From Helopsaltes ochotensis (Eukaryota > Chordata > Aves > Passeriformes > Locustellidae), in the NCBI GenBank assembly GCA_013400155.1, contig VXBM01000334.1, positions 444,544 through 508,543 of the forward strand: a stretch of DNA of 64,000 nucleotides, given 5' to 3'. The translations under genes and the position numbers were made by a program. Below are positions 36,848 to 47,935 of the stretch, piece after piece. Every line of letters begins with the position of its first letter. Within the stretch, counting starts at the first letter, position 1. Under the pieces are notes generated by a model that was not told the DNA's origin, made no database searches, and worked only from the letters and a program-made list of their open reading frames with translations.

Positions 36848-36939
36848 AAACAATAACAAAAACTGCAGTCAACCTGCTTCAAGCACCCACTTGAAACAAT
36901 AATGAAAACTGCAGTGGATCTGTTTTAAGCACCCACTCA
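36848..36939. repeat. Two-copy 46-base tandem duplication
   Basis: Two adjacent copies start at about 36848 and 36894. Both contain aacaataa, aaaactgcagt and aagcacccact; the ctgcag sites at 36863 and 36909 give the 46-base period. The copies have diverged at several positions. Confidence 0.85.
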
Positions 36940-39900
36940 AAGAACGAGTGAAAAACCAGTCACTTAACATTTGATGATCTAAAAATTATGTGTTGACATA
37001 TACTCAGCTTGAAATCAGTTGAAGATGCTTTGGGGATAGTATTTTAAGAGGAGGTTTCCTAAATAGATAATACCCGTGATGATTTTTACAGTACCTAGCA
37101 TGTAAGTATTGTCTTAAATCGTAAAAAATGTGACATTTTCCTAGAAAAATAATCACTGGGGAAAAAGAAGGATAAAAAAATGCCCCACTGCAACTGATGA
37201 AACACAAGATCATTGCAGAAGCATTGCTCTCCGGTTCTTATTCAGAAGGTCCTTGTCTTTGTATTGCCTGTATTCTATAATCTTATCCAAAGCTAAATGT
37301 GGTTGTAGCTCACATTTACACACTGGTCACTGTTACGACAGGGTACATTGTGCTAGCAATGCCAAAAGTGTGAAGAGATGGAGATTTGCCTCTAAGAATG
37401 CGATTCATTTGTTGACATTTGGACACTGAGCTAAGCTATTTATCTGCTTTCCTGCCAAGAAGTGGCAATTCTGAGCTACACTCCATCTTACCATAAAATA
37501 GCTGTCTTCATAAAGATCAGATGAATCCTGCAGGTATTTCTCCCTTGACAATAAAGGAAAGACAGGTAATGAGTTCACACACAAATATCCATGGTGTGGG
37601 CACCTAAAATGAACTAAGATGAATGTTAGTCCTAGCCTCACCAATTTAATTTAAATTCTGTGGCCTTTACTTCCCCATTAATACTGTTGTTTTCCCTGAA
37701 TGAATCCTGCAAAGCAGAGACAATGGGATAAGACATTTGAAAAGTATTAGCTCTGCAAAACACATTACATATAGGAATCTGTCAGGTGACTTTGTACAGT
37801 GATTTTGTGTCCATCTACCAGGGATCTCAAGAGTGTCAGTAATTCCTTATAGCTGACGGTTTCAGAGGCTTCTCAAGTGCAGGATGAACACCTGGTCTTC
37901 AGCAATAATAAAGGCTCTGGGCTGTATCAAAGGTCAAAGAATCTGAGACCTGCTGAGCTGCTGAAAATACTTTGTGACATCCTCCTTTGCAGCCCATTTT
38001 TGTGAGGAAAAAAAGATTTTAAAGGGGGTGAATTTAGAGCTCTCCACAAAGCCTGAGTAAATAGGCTTTAATATTTTTCCTTGAAACTAAGTGGGAGAGG
38101 AGGGGAAAGACAAGGGAAAGGAAATTCCTTCTGTTTTGCAGACACAGATGGAGAAGGAACGGGACATCTGCTCCTCCAGCGGGCTGCAGTAGTAGCTCCT
38201 TCCATGGAAGAGACCGTCAGGAGGGTTTCTGACCTCTTTGTGCCATGTGCTTTTATCTCCTGTGACTTACATGAGCCAGTAATACTAGAACAGAGAAAGT
38301 TATGATGTACTGTCTGCAACTGTCTTCCCACTCACACAGCTCTGTGTCCCACAGGTAATGCCCTCCCTGTAAGTACAACTCCATAGGATGGGTAAAAGAG
38401 TCTTACCTTCATATCACCATCCCATTCCCTCAGCAAGTAGACTTTAACATGACTGGTTTTACTAGAAATACAACACTAAGATAATCCAACGTGAATCAGG
38501 GTTGTTTTACCTCAGGAGAAGAAACTGTCTGCAAAATTTAGGCAAGACGCTCTCTAGTGTTGCACCCAGTTTGGTGACACTTAGGCAGCTCTGTCCCTGT
38601 CAGCTGGCAAGGCTGGCAGAAGAGACACAGTGAGAGACTGTGTGTGTGCATGTGCATCAATGTACAGACAAGCACACGTAATGTGGTGGAAACTTTAGGG
38701 GTCACAGTTGCACAAACGGAGAAGGCACCACAAAACCTGGTAAGTACATGAAGATGTGCTCACACAGTGCTTTTTCTTAGCTTAGATAAATGGGGGGGAA
38801 AAAATCTTCCCTTGATGTAAAACAGAATTTTCTTATACGTAGGCACCAGGGAACCAACTGGTAGGAAAGATGCAGGTCACTGTTTGTATCTACTGACAAG
38901 TCCCTCCTTGTGGAACATGATCATTGACTATAGGGCTAAAAATGTAATAAGCTATTCTTTGATGTGAATAAAAGTTTTAGACTTTGAATCTAAGAGAGCA
39001 TCCCGAATATGTTTAGATTTCCCATCCCCGGTTTTTGAACTTGTCTAGAAGTGCCAGACATAGGTCATCACAACATAGATGTTCCAACGCTCTCACAATC
39101 AAGAGCCAATACAACATCTCTCGGAACTGAAAACAAATGTCATTTCATTTAATGTTTCTCTCTATGGTTCAATACCTTCTGTGGCTTCAAGATGCATTTG
39201 ATTGGTGGGAAATAGACATATATTTCTTCCATTTAGTTTTTTAATTTAAGAAAACACAATGTTTTCACTGTCAGGGCATAAATTTTCATAAATATTCTAC
39301 TTTCTAAAAAATTTATTTATTTTTTTAGTTCTAATATTGACAAATAAGGTACATATTTCAGTCCATGTTTCTATAGTAAAACTAACTGGTATTTGATCAC
39401 TAGTTAGCCAACATTCTTGCCACAGATTTTGAAGCCACAACTAGACATAATACCAATTCTATTATCAAAACAATTTATGGAACAATTCACCACTCTAAAC
39501 CTTTAACTCAGCCCAATCTGTGCACAAATGGGAGATGCTAATTTTTTTCTTTTTTTAATATTAAAAATCTGTAAGGCCAAGGAACGCAGTTAAATATGAC
39601 ATTGATTTTATATTCTTGCTCTCTTGCTCACTTGGGATGGCAGTGCTCAGAGCATGCCAGGCAATACTTGTTTAACATGATTCACATGTTGCTATTTTTT
39701 TCTGTAAAATCCAACTCATTCTGTCATTGGTAGGACCAAATATCAAAAAAATAAATCAGTGCAGTAGTTAAAGGTATGATATATTTAAAGGGTTTTAAAA
39801 TAAGCTGTAATTTAATTCAGCAAGCTAACAATCAGTAAAGGCTAAGTCTTATTTTCCTACTTACACGAGTTACTACATTGCAATGAGATTAGTCACCTAA

Positions 39901-42654
39901 CATAAGTAGGAGTTGGTTCTGTAATAAATCTGCAAACACACACAAAAGATTTGAGTTAATCCTGAAATACCATTTTTAGCTTGCTCTCATTGTGTCTCTT
40001 TAATATTGTAGAGGTCTCCTAGTAGTGACAGTTTTAACCTTGGCTCTCCTGCTTTTTGAGAGTTGAAGTCAGCCCTTCATCTGAATGGTTTTTCATAGTT
40101 TAATATCCTCATCCATTTTACTTGAAAGCTAGGCTAAAATAAATGAATAATAAATTTGATGAGAGCTGGTTAAAGAAAGCATTGCATTAAATCTGGATTG
40201 CTCCCAGCCATCTTAATTGAACAAAGGGAAATTTTCCAAATACACCTTCTATATTGGCTGACTGCCTTAGAAGTTCTCTGAAGCTAGAAGAAAAGGTCCT
40301 TCCCCTCCAAATTAAAACACATACTGTAAAAAAAATCCTGAACTATTAAAATCTGTGGTATGAAGTTACGCCAGAACTCATATAAACCAGATTTTTTCAT
40401 TACAAGCTGGCAGTAGAATTAAGCTGTCTGGTTTGGTGCTGGAATAGATAACAGGGTTCTAGTTTTTAAGATTGTGTATTTTTGTATATTGATAAAAGCC
40501 TGGTTTTTAAAATAAAAAGTTCTCATTATATTTGGAGAGGTGTAAACTGTTAAAAGCACCAGCACTATTCCTTAGCAATGCGGAAGTTGGTCTGCAAGGT
40601 CTGACCCCAAACTGGAGCTGGGGCTGCCAATACCTGAAAGCAGTTGAAGAGAGACAGCTGGGGGCATCACAAGAATCAACTGGAGCTTGAAGATTAACCC
40701 AAAATGCAGTGCTTCCTCAAGGCACATCATCCCTTCAATATATTACGCCATGGTCTGTTGAGGCCACAGGTCTGTACAGCCTGATTTTCCAGTCACAGTT
40801 GGAGGGCAGTGCAATAGGCAAGTTGATGACTTTGAGGGAAAAAAGTTCCAACCCTGTTATACTGGTTCTTTCTGACAGTGGGATGAGCTTCCTTCAACAT
40901 TAAGCTTCCAAGGAATTCCTTCTGGTGATGGGAAGGGACTGTAGGAGAGGCAAAATCAGGCTGGTGGTGGCAAAGCCTCACAAGGGCTTTTCCTGGGGTG
41001 GGGGAACAGCAGTGCAGGGGCTGTGAGCAGTTGGCTGCATCCCTCTGCCCTGTGCGCTTTGAAATACAACATCCATGCATCATTTTACAAAAAATTTAAA
41101 ATTTGAAATTAGCAGGTTCTGGTTTTGCCTGTTATGGCACTCACCGGATGGGGTCTACCAAACCCCATGTTGGTGGGATGTCCAGGACTTTACACCTTGC
41201 TCTGCAATGCAGTGTTACAAGGCAGCGCTTACGGAATTGAAGGCAGTGCTCTGTATGTCGTGTCTAACAACGGCCTGTGCTCCCACCATGAGACAAAAGT
41301 TTTTTCCATATGGAAAGTGTACCTGCCTCTCAGGAGCAGCAGGAACATGTGATTTTCATAGTAAATAAGCCTGAGCAGAGAAAGACAGCAAAAATACACA
41401 TATTTAAAGCGAAAGGGAGTTATTGATTATTATCTGTACGTGGTCTTTCTGTCTTCTCACAAGAGCAATCTGCCTTGTCTTCTCTAGACATAATTCCCTG
41501 CACTTGTCACAAGTTCATGGAAGCTGCAATTTGCCATTGGGCATATGGTAATTACAGCCAAATTATACTGAAAACTTAGTATACATGTAACAAAAGGATG
41601 CTGTTAAAGAGCTATTCAGGCTCTTAAAAGTTAGAGAAAGTGCCAAATCTTGAAGAGCAACTGGGATTCAGTTCAACAGTTGGTAATATCAAACCTAATG
41701 GCACAGTCACATTCATTTCCCACAGTGCTCCTGCCTTCTTTGCCAGAAGGATGGACAGATCTCAATGAGGGGCAAGTAATCAAATATTCCACTTTCAGTA
41801 AGCTTAAGCATTACTTACACATTTTTTAACACAATCATTCAAATCATCTATTGAATTATTAATCTCCTTATGAGATTTACTGTGATGATCTATTTGCAAT
41901 ATTATCACTATTTACCAACATTATTTAATATATCCTTACAGCTCTGCTTTGAGTTGACTTTTCCCATAATTTTATGTCCAGGGACCTGAGACAGAGAGAC
42001 CTGAAGAACAGATGTAAAACCCAGAATTATCAAGTATTATTTAAATTTGAGAATACCCAATTTTAGAAACTCGGGAGTCTGATTTTTTTTTTTCTGTTCA
42101 AATTGCAGCTAGCAATTTTAAGTGCAGCTGTGAATGTTCAGCCTTTTTCTAATTTAGACCCAGATGTCTCCAATTGGGACACAAGAAAATGAAAAATGAC
42201 AGAGGCAGGGATAGCATCAATCTCTCCAGGGCAGCATTCAATTGCCTGCAGTCCCCTGCCTCAATTTCTGCACATTTTATAACTTCTGGAGCTCGTGAAG
42301 CAGGAGTCCTGCTGACAACAATGAGAACAGATACATGACCCTGAAACCCTCTTTAATTATTTGATTGTAGATATTTTTTTCCCAGCTTATTCAGTGCAGA
42401 GAAAGAATCATCTCCAGAAGAACACTGTAATGCAAACAGAGCAGATTTCACATGCATTTCCCTAGTATGAAGAGCCTCACTTAGCAAACTCTGCCTTCTC
42501 TAATACATCAATGGGAATATCTTCATGCAAAATATTGAAATAATTTCTTAATAGATGTGCCTTTAATTTTTTTTTTCTTATCACTGCTCTATTCTGGAGA
42601 AGAATGATCCTGTGGTGAAAGCCTAAGGCAAGAAATTATGAAAAATTTATTTCC
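36940..42654. other. Intergenic sequence
   Basis: AT-rich sequence with poly-T/A runs (for example 39308-39325, 42090-42103). A GC-richer stretch at 40.9-41.3 kb is open in two plus-strand frames (about 75 and 97 codons) but lacks splice sites and known motifs. I see no gene. Confidence 0.6.
38142..38305 (+). other. Exon-like terminal segment, unrecognised
   Basis: The acceptor ccttctgttttgcag is strong and is followed by two bases and a 53-codon frame ending in TGA (38303-38305). The translation contains APSMEETVRRVSDLFVP and HEPVILEQRKL. The phase would fit directly onto the 28507-28657 candidate. I recognise no family. Confidence 0.15.
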
Positions 42655-42745
42655 AGAATCAGTTCTGCCATAGACTTTCTTAGTGACCTTGGGCACTCCT
42701 TATCCTTGCTGTCATTCCCTTTCATCATCTTGAGGCTTGGACTAG
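42655..42745 (+). repeat. MIR-like SINE relic
   Basis: The order cagttctgccatagac ... tagtgaccttgggcactcctt ... tcatcatcttgag follows the MIR core (ctgccacttactagctgtgtgaccttgggcaag ... tcatctgtaaaatgg). Heavy divergence fits an ancient amniote insertion. Confidence 0.42.
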
Positions 42746-45700
42746 CACAAGGGCTGCTTCAGGGTAATTTTGTGGAGCTCGACTCATTATTCTTGGTAGA
42801 GGGTCAGATTCTCAGGTGCTATGAAAGTGTGAAGTATTATGCAACAGCATGCTGCAACAGAAGTGTCTAACACAAAGTGTTGTTAATATTAATAATGGCA
42901 TAGTTGTATTAGGAGATAAGCCCTTAAAAATTGTTTGTAGAAGACATCTTTATTAATTTCACGATTTTGCCTTGGCCTGACCATGATGATTAGGTACCAA
43001 GGCCCTGATGGCAAATATAAAATGTGCAGCAGGACTGCCTGGCTTCAGAGCTGTACTACGCAGAAAAACAACTAAATACATGCTGTAGGACTGGGCTGCC
43101 CTACATATTGATCTGAACTGCTTGGTTACCTGCACCAAAATACATTTTGATATAGCCCAAAACAATGTTACACAAGGAACAAAACTACTCCATCTTGAGA
43201 ACAAAGTACTCAAGCTGTGTCTTTATGACATGGGGCCATGTGTTTGGGGCAAGCAGACCAGCAGCTCTCTAGCAGAACCCAGCACCACACAGGATGTGCT
43301 TGGATGGGGTTGCAAGCAGCAGAACTGTGGGGAGATAACGCTGTAGGTGGAGCTGGTGAGATGGATATTGAAATACCACAGAGTCCTTTGATCATTTTAG
43401 AACATAGAGGAGAATGCAGGCAAAATTCTGTGATTCTGTGAAAAAGCACAGGAACAAAATTTCTGTTAAATGGTCAGAAATCACAGTTGTTAATTTGGAT
43501 AGATGTTAAAATTTTATAAAGAAATTAAATTACTCTAAATTGGTATCTTTCTGGAGAAAAAATGATTGGTGGGATAAGTCTTTTCAGTTTGAGAAGGAAA
43601 GCTATTAAGGAGTCAGTGCCTAGAATTTTAAACTGGGTAAGCTTAATAGGATAAAATTCAGGGGGTTTTTAGTGGGCTGGTAACTAATCATGGGAATATG
43701 TCACCACCAAGGATAGTGGTGGATTTTCTGTCCTTTAGGAGTCACAGCTTGGATGCCATCTGGAGGATAGGCAGAAGTCCAAGACAAAAACATCAGTATC
43801 AATGATATACAGGACAATCTAATGACACCCAAGGAACTGAAGTTCACAGGAGTTCTGCCACTGACTTTAATGAAGGCTGGATTTCATCTTCTGTTCCCAA
43901 GGCTTTAATAATAGAAAAGGTATTAATTACCTCAGCTTAAATGAAAGGAGTCAGAGTGATGTGCAGTACCAAGAAGAATGCTGCCAACAGAAAGCAGCAA
44001 TGATGCAAATTGAAATCAACTTTTTTTTTTTTTTAAGTGAGTATTTTCTGCATTTCAGCTGCACAGTCTCTTGAAGCACATCTGTGTGGTCAGTTCTAAT
44101 TATAGAATTCTTCTGGGACATAACCCTGCATACAGTGTGAATCAGAGCTGCATCGGCGACTTTGAAAAGCAGCAGATGAAAGGGGGAGATCCTAGTGATC
44201 CAGATTTTGCTAAAAGAATGGCTGCAATTTTGGTAATTGAAGGCGAGGGACATTGTCAAAGATGGGTCAAATTGAAGGTTAACTGTCTTCTCAGTGAAGA
44301 GAAGCAGGATTAACAGCAGTGGATAATTCTGGACCCTAGAGATGACTGCATCTCTGTCAAAGAGCCAAGAGAAAAGATAGATTCTTCTGCTTCAGAGGGG
44401 TTGACTATTGCTTCAACTTCAGAAACTGCCTTATTTGTATAGCTGCATTTAGGTGCCTTGCCAGAAGTGAGGTTGCTGGCTGTGTACTAGTTTTTGTTAA
44501 TAAGACATGTTCGAATGTTACAAATCTGCACATTTTCCATTTCTTTCTGGGGGGATGCACCACGACAGCAGCATACTCTGATCATTAATGGCTGATGAGT
44601 TTTTTACCTTCTTCTGTCGGAAGAAGAGCTGGAAAACTTTCTATAATAAATATATATATATTTGATCTAAAAAAATATATGTTAAAGGTCAAATAGAGGA
44701 AATACTTTGATGATACTGAAGATACTTAAGGAATACTTTTGATTTTCCTGTTTTCATTTAGATTTGCATTTTGAGGCACTGGTTAATGAAATGCAAGAGG
44801 TCCCTCTAAGATATGAACAGAATCCAGTGAGGTATGGATGTATATCCAAAGTGAGTGCACACCAAACCTCAAGCATGTAATTGATCAAAATGTCTGTGAA
44901 GTATCCTGTAAAAAGATTTCAACTATTTTTATAGTGAGTATACACAGTAAAGCCATCAGAACTGTCAAACAGTAATGATTAATGCTATGCTTTAGATCTT
45001 TGAAAATGGAGAGAAAAAAAAAGCATAAATAAATGGGTTGCAGTTTATCAATTCTGCCTGGTATATGCCTTTGTGAAAAACTCTGAAATTCCAAACTGAG
45101 TTTGTAACAAGCTCATTCTGGAACAAAGATTATGAGACTGCTCCACTGATAGACTATCAGTGATTCACTATCACATTTTATTTGCATGAAGCTGCACAGT
45201 TTTTTCATGATATTTAGAACCAGGACACAGGAATTTTGCCTTGCTCTTTTCTGACATGATCTATGATCTAAAGAATTCACATAGTGATCTTCTTGATCTC
45301 CTTATCCAAAAATACAATGCCAGTTTAGCCATACCAAGAATCACTTCAATGGAAATATTTGTATTTAAAAGTTCCTTGCACCTTGCTTTTCCCTCTTCTG
45401 CTTTTTTTTCCCTTTCTGTCAGGTGGCAGGAGAGTAACAGCATGTCAGAGAGGTCTGGCTGGTGCAGCTGTACTTCTGCCTCTGGGCTAAATTGTAAAAT
45501 AAGAAGATAATTGAGTAAAAGTCTTCTTAAGAAATGTCCATGATTACTAGATTATTAGGGGATAGTTTTACCACCACTGGCCAAATCCAGACACTCATAA
45601 CAGCGCCATATCCAATCCTATTTTCTGTGCTTTTCGTATTACAAAACCCATCAAAGTCTTTATAGGTGCTTCTGTAATGTTACATCTACTCACCTTGAGA

Positions 45701-46549
45701 AGAAAAGGTCCCAGTACTATATTTTTTGTCATTTGACAGCTTCATCAGAATAAACTCTTTCTTTCAATGTCCCTGCACCCACTTTTGTTATATTCACTGT
45801 TGGCTTTTATTTCTCTTTAATGTTCTTTTAATGTTTTTCTTATATGGTGTGTTGTGAATACGCATCCCTTTTTAATTTTTTTTTTATTCCTACTCCCCAG
45901 CTGCATTAATAAATGTATTATACATATATCTCTTACACAGTTTAGGCAACTAGGTTTGTTTCATTGCATTGGGTTCCTTCTGATCCTGGAATACTTGGAA
46001 GCCACTCCTCTTGCTAAGTATCATCATTTTCTAAAATCCAGAAAAGTAATTTAGGGCTTATTTACAAAGAAAATGTCACAAATGTGAGGGGCTCTCAAAT
46101 TCTGAACCTTGAAGCCCCTGGCTAGTAATATTCTGGCTCATGTGCAGTCTAAAACAGCGTTACTATCAATGTGACACAGCTGATGCTACTCAAAACACAG
46201 GAATGCATCTTCCACGTCCTTCCTCTTGTTCACACACAATACATGCAGATGCACAACACCTTCACTTGAGTATTACATCAGAAACCTCACTGATGTAGTC
46301 AGGAGATGTGCTGCATCGTTAAACATCAGATGACTGAAACTATAGGTACGATGTGTAGACAATTTTTGAGCAATTAAGCCATTTAAATAACCAGTTAAAA
46401 TATCCTTCTTCTAAATTCAGTGGCAATTCCCACAACCTAAACTGGCTAACCATCATTGCAGCCATTGGTCATATCAGTAGAAATTATTGGTGCAATATTA
46501 TGAGTAACTGGAGGAAATTCTGAAATCTGTTTAGTGTAGACTGCACCAG
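42746..46549. other. Intergenic sequence
   Basis: AT-rich sequence. It includes a poly-T run (44021-44034), a (TA)n stretch (about 44649-44662) and a perfect GATA-type palindrome (45144-45162). A phrase at 43854-43888 (ttctgccactgactttaatg) recalls a widespread amniote repeat motif. No gene is supported. Confidence 0.6.
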
Positions 46550-47430
46550 CTGTTTGTGGTTGCTCAGAGAAGATGGCAATGCACTCAGTGGGGTCCAGCT
46601 CAATACATCTGAATTCAAGTACCTACTGTTGGCCACACACAGGGATCTAGAGCCTTTTGAACATCCCTTGGGCATTCTGCTGGGCCCACAGCTCCTGCTG
46701 CAGAAGGGTTTGGATCTCCAGCAGGTCTCGCTGTTTTATGTGGCAGCTCTGTGTGGATGAGTGAGATACACAAGGGCATCTTGAACAGCACAAGCTGCTG
46801 GTATGTGGGTGCTGCATCCCACTCCTGCCCTTTCAGTGGCTGCGGGAGCTTGGACAATTGTCCCACATGTAGACTTTGATATGCAGACATCTATCTGCAG
46901 GTGTTTGCTTCCTGCCCTGTATGCCATTGAGGGGAGAGATTTCATTCCAAGAGGTTGTTCAGACATAGTTAGGGCTGGTCCTAGCTGTGATGTGCTCTAC
47001 AGAGCACATTTATCCACAGATACTCCAGGAGGCCTCACAGCTGTCCACAAATGCAGTGTCAGACCCTGGGATTGAACCAAGAGGGAGGAGAGAGAAGACA
47101 CAGACCTCTCTACCTTGGGATGGGCAAGCTCTCCAGGCAGTGCTGGCTTTTTGCACATGCCCTTGCCCGCACCACTGACTGCTCCCCTCAGAGGAGCTGC
47201 TGCTGGGGCAGGAGGGAGCACTGCCAGCGGTGCTTGCCAACAGATGAATACACAGACCACAGACACACAGCTGGGGACGGGCTTGTCCACTCAGTGGTTT
47301 CTGCATCTGAGAGGTCTTTGCAAAGCCATGGGCATGGCCAGACAGCATTCCTAAAACAACACAGTGATTCTGGCTGTGGCACTGAAGGCTGGCTGTCCTT
47401 GAGGATGCATGGGAGGGAAAAGGGATGACA
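46550..47430. other. GC-richer block of unknown origin
   Basis: Base composition shifts clearly from the AT-rich flanks. Long open frames occur on both strands (up to 154 codons on the minus strand, 47474-47010), which is what GC-rich, stop-poor DNA gives by itself. There are no domain motifs, splice-site pairs or recognised repeat. It may be an old retroelement fragment, and it is unassigned. Confidence 0.3.
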
Positions 47431-47689
47431 TAGTCACTGTCTATAATGAACATATCATTTGTGTCGAAAAACAAATGCTGTATTTTCTCTGGAACGGTGC
47501 TTCCTTTTTTCAGAAAAGAGGAAACTAACTTCCTAACTTCCTCTGAAATTTCCTAACTCCATACCCCAAATTAATATTCTGTGCTTTGTATACAAAGGCA
47601 AATCTGAAAGTATTTAGCCACTCCAGAAAGTACTAACAGCCTTTAGGAGCTCACATGTAGCATCAAACAGGTGGCAGACAAGTGATGCA

Positions 47690-47935
47690 TTAATATCCAT
47701 GGACAGATACAAAGGTGCGCTGTATATTAATGTCGTTGCTGACTTCAGTGAGCTCACCCATATGCGTGCCTGTCTTCCTAAAATGATCCCAGAGTGTTGG
47801 AGCCAGTCTCCGGCTGTAGATGGCAGCAAACAACCACGAGCGAAGCAATCCCTTCTTACAGATGGAGCCACCGGCGAGGCTGCAGCCGGGGCAGCCCCCG
47901 CAGACTGCCTGCCTGCCTGCCATGAGGTGCCAGGA
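47690..47935. other. CpG-retaining block, possible regulatory element
   Basis: A cluster of CpGs (gtgcgctg, gtcgttg, atgcgtgcc, ctccggctg, cacgagcgaagc, caccggcgaggc, agccggggc, cccgcag) sits in otherwise CpG-poor DNA and ends in a (CTGC)n run (47906-47921). Neither strand has a protein-like frame with splice sites. It is a candidate conserved or hypomethylated element. Confidence 0.28.

Noticed and set aside
43375..43445. Possible CR1 tail (attctgtgattctgtga)
   Set aside because: Only the terminal octamer-like repeat matches; the upstream sequence does not follow CR1 order clearly enough.
47010..47474. 154-codon minus-strand open frame
   Set aside because: Overlapping frames of similar length occur on the other strand. 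It has no domain, repeated short residues and no splice context, so it looks like a composition artefact.
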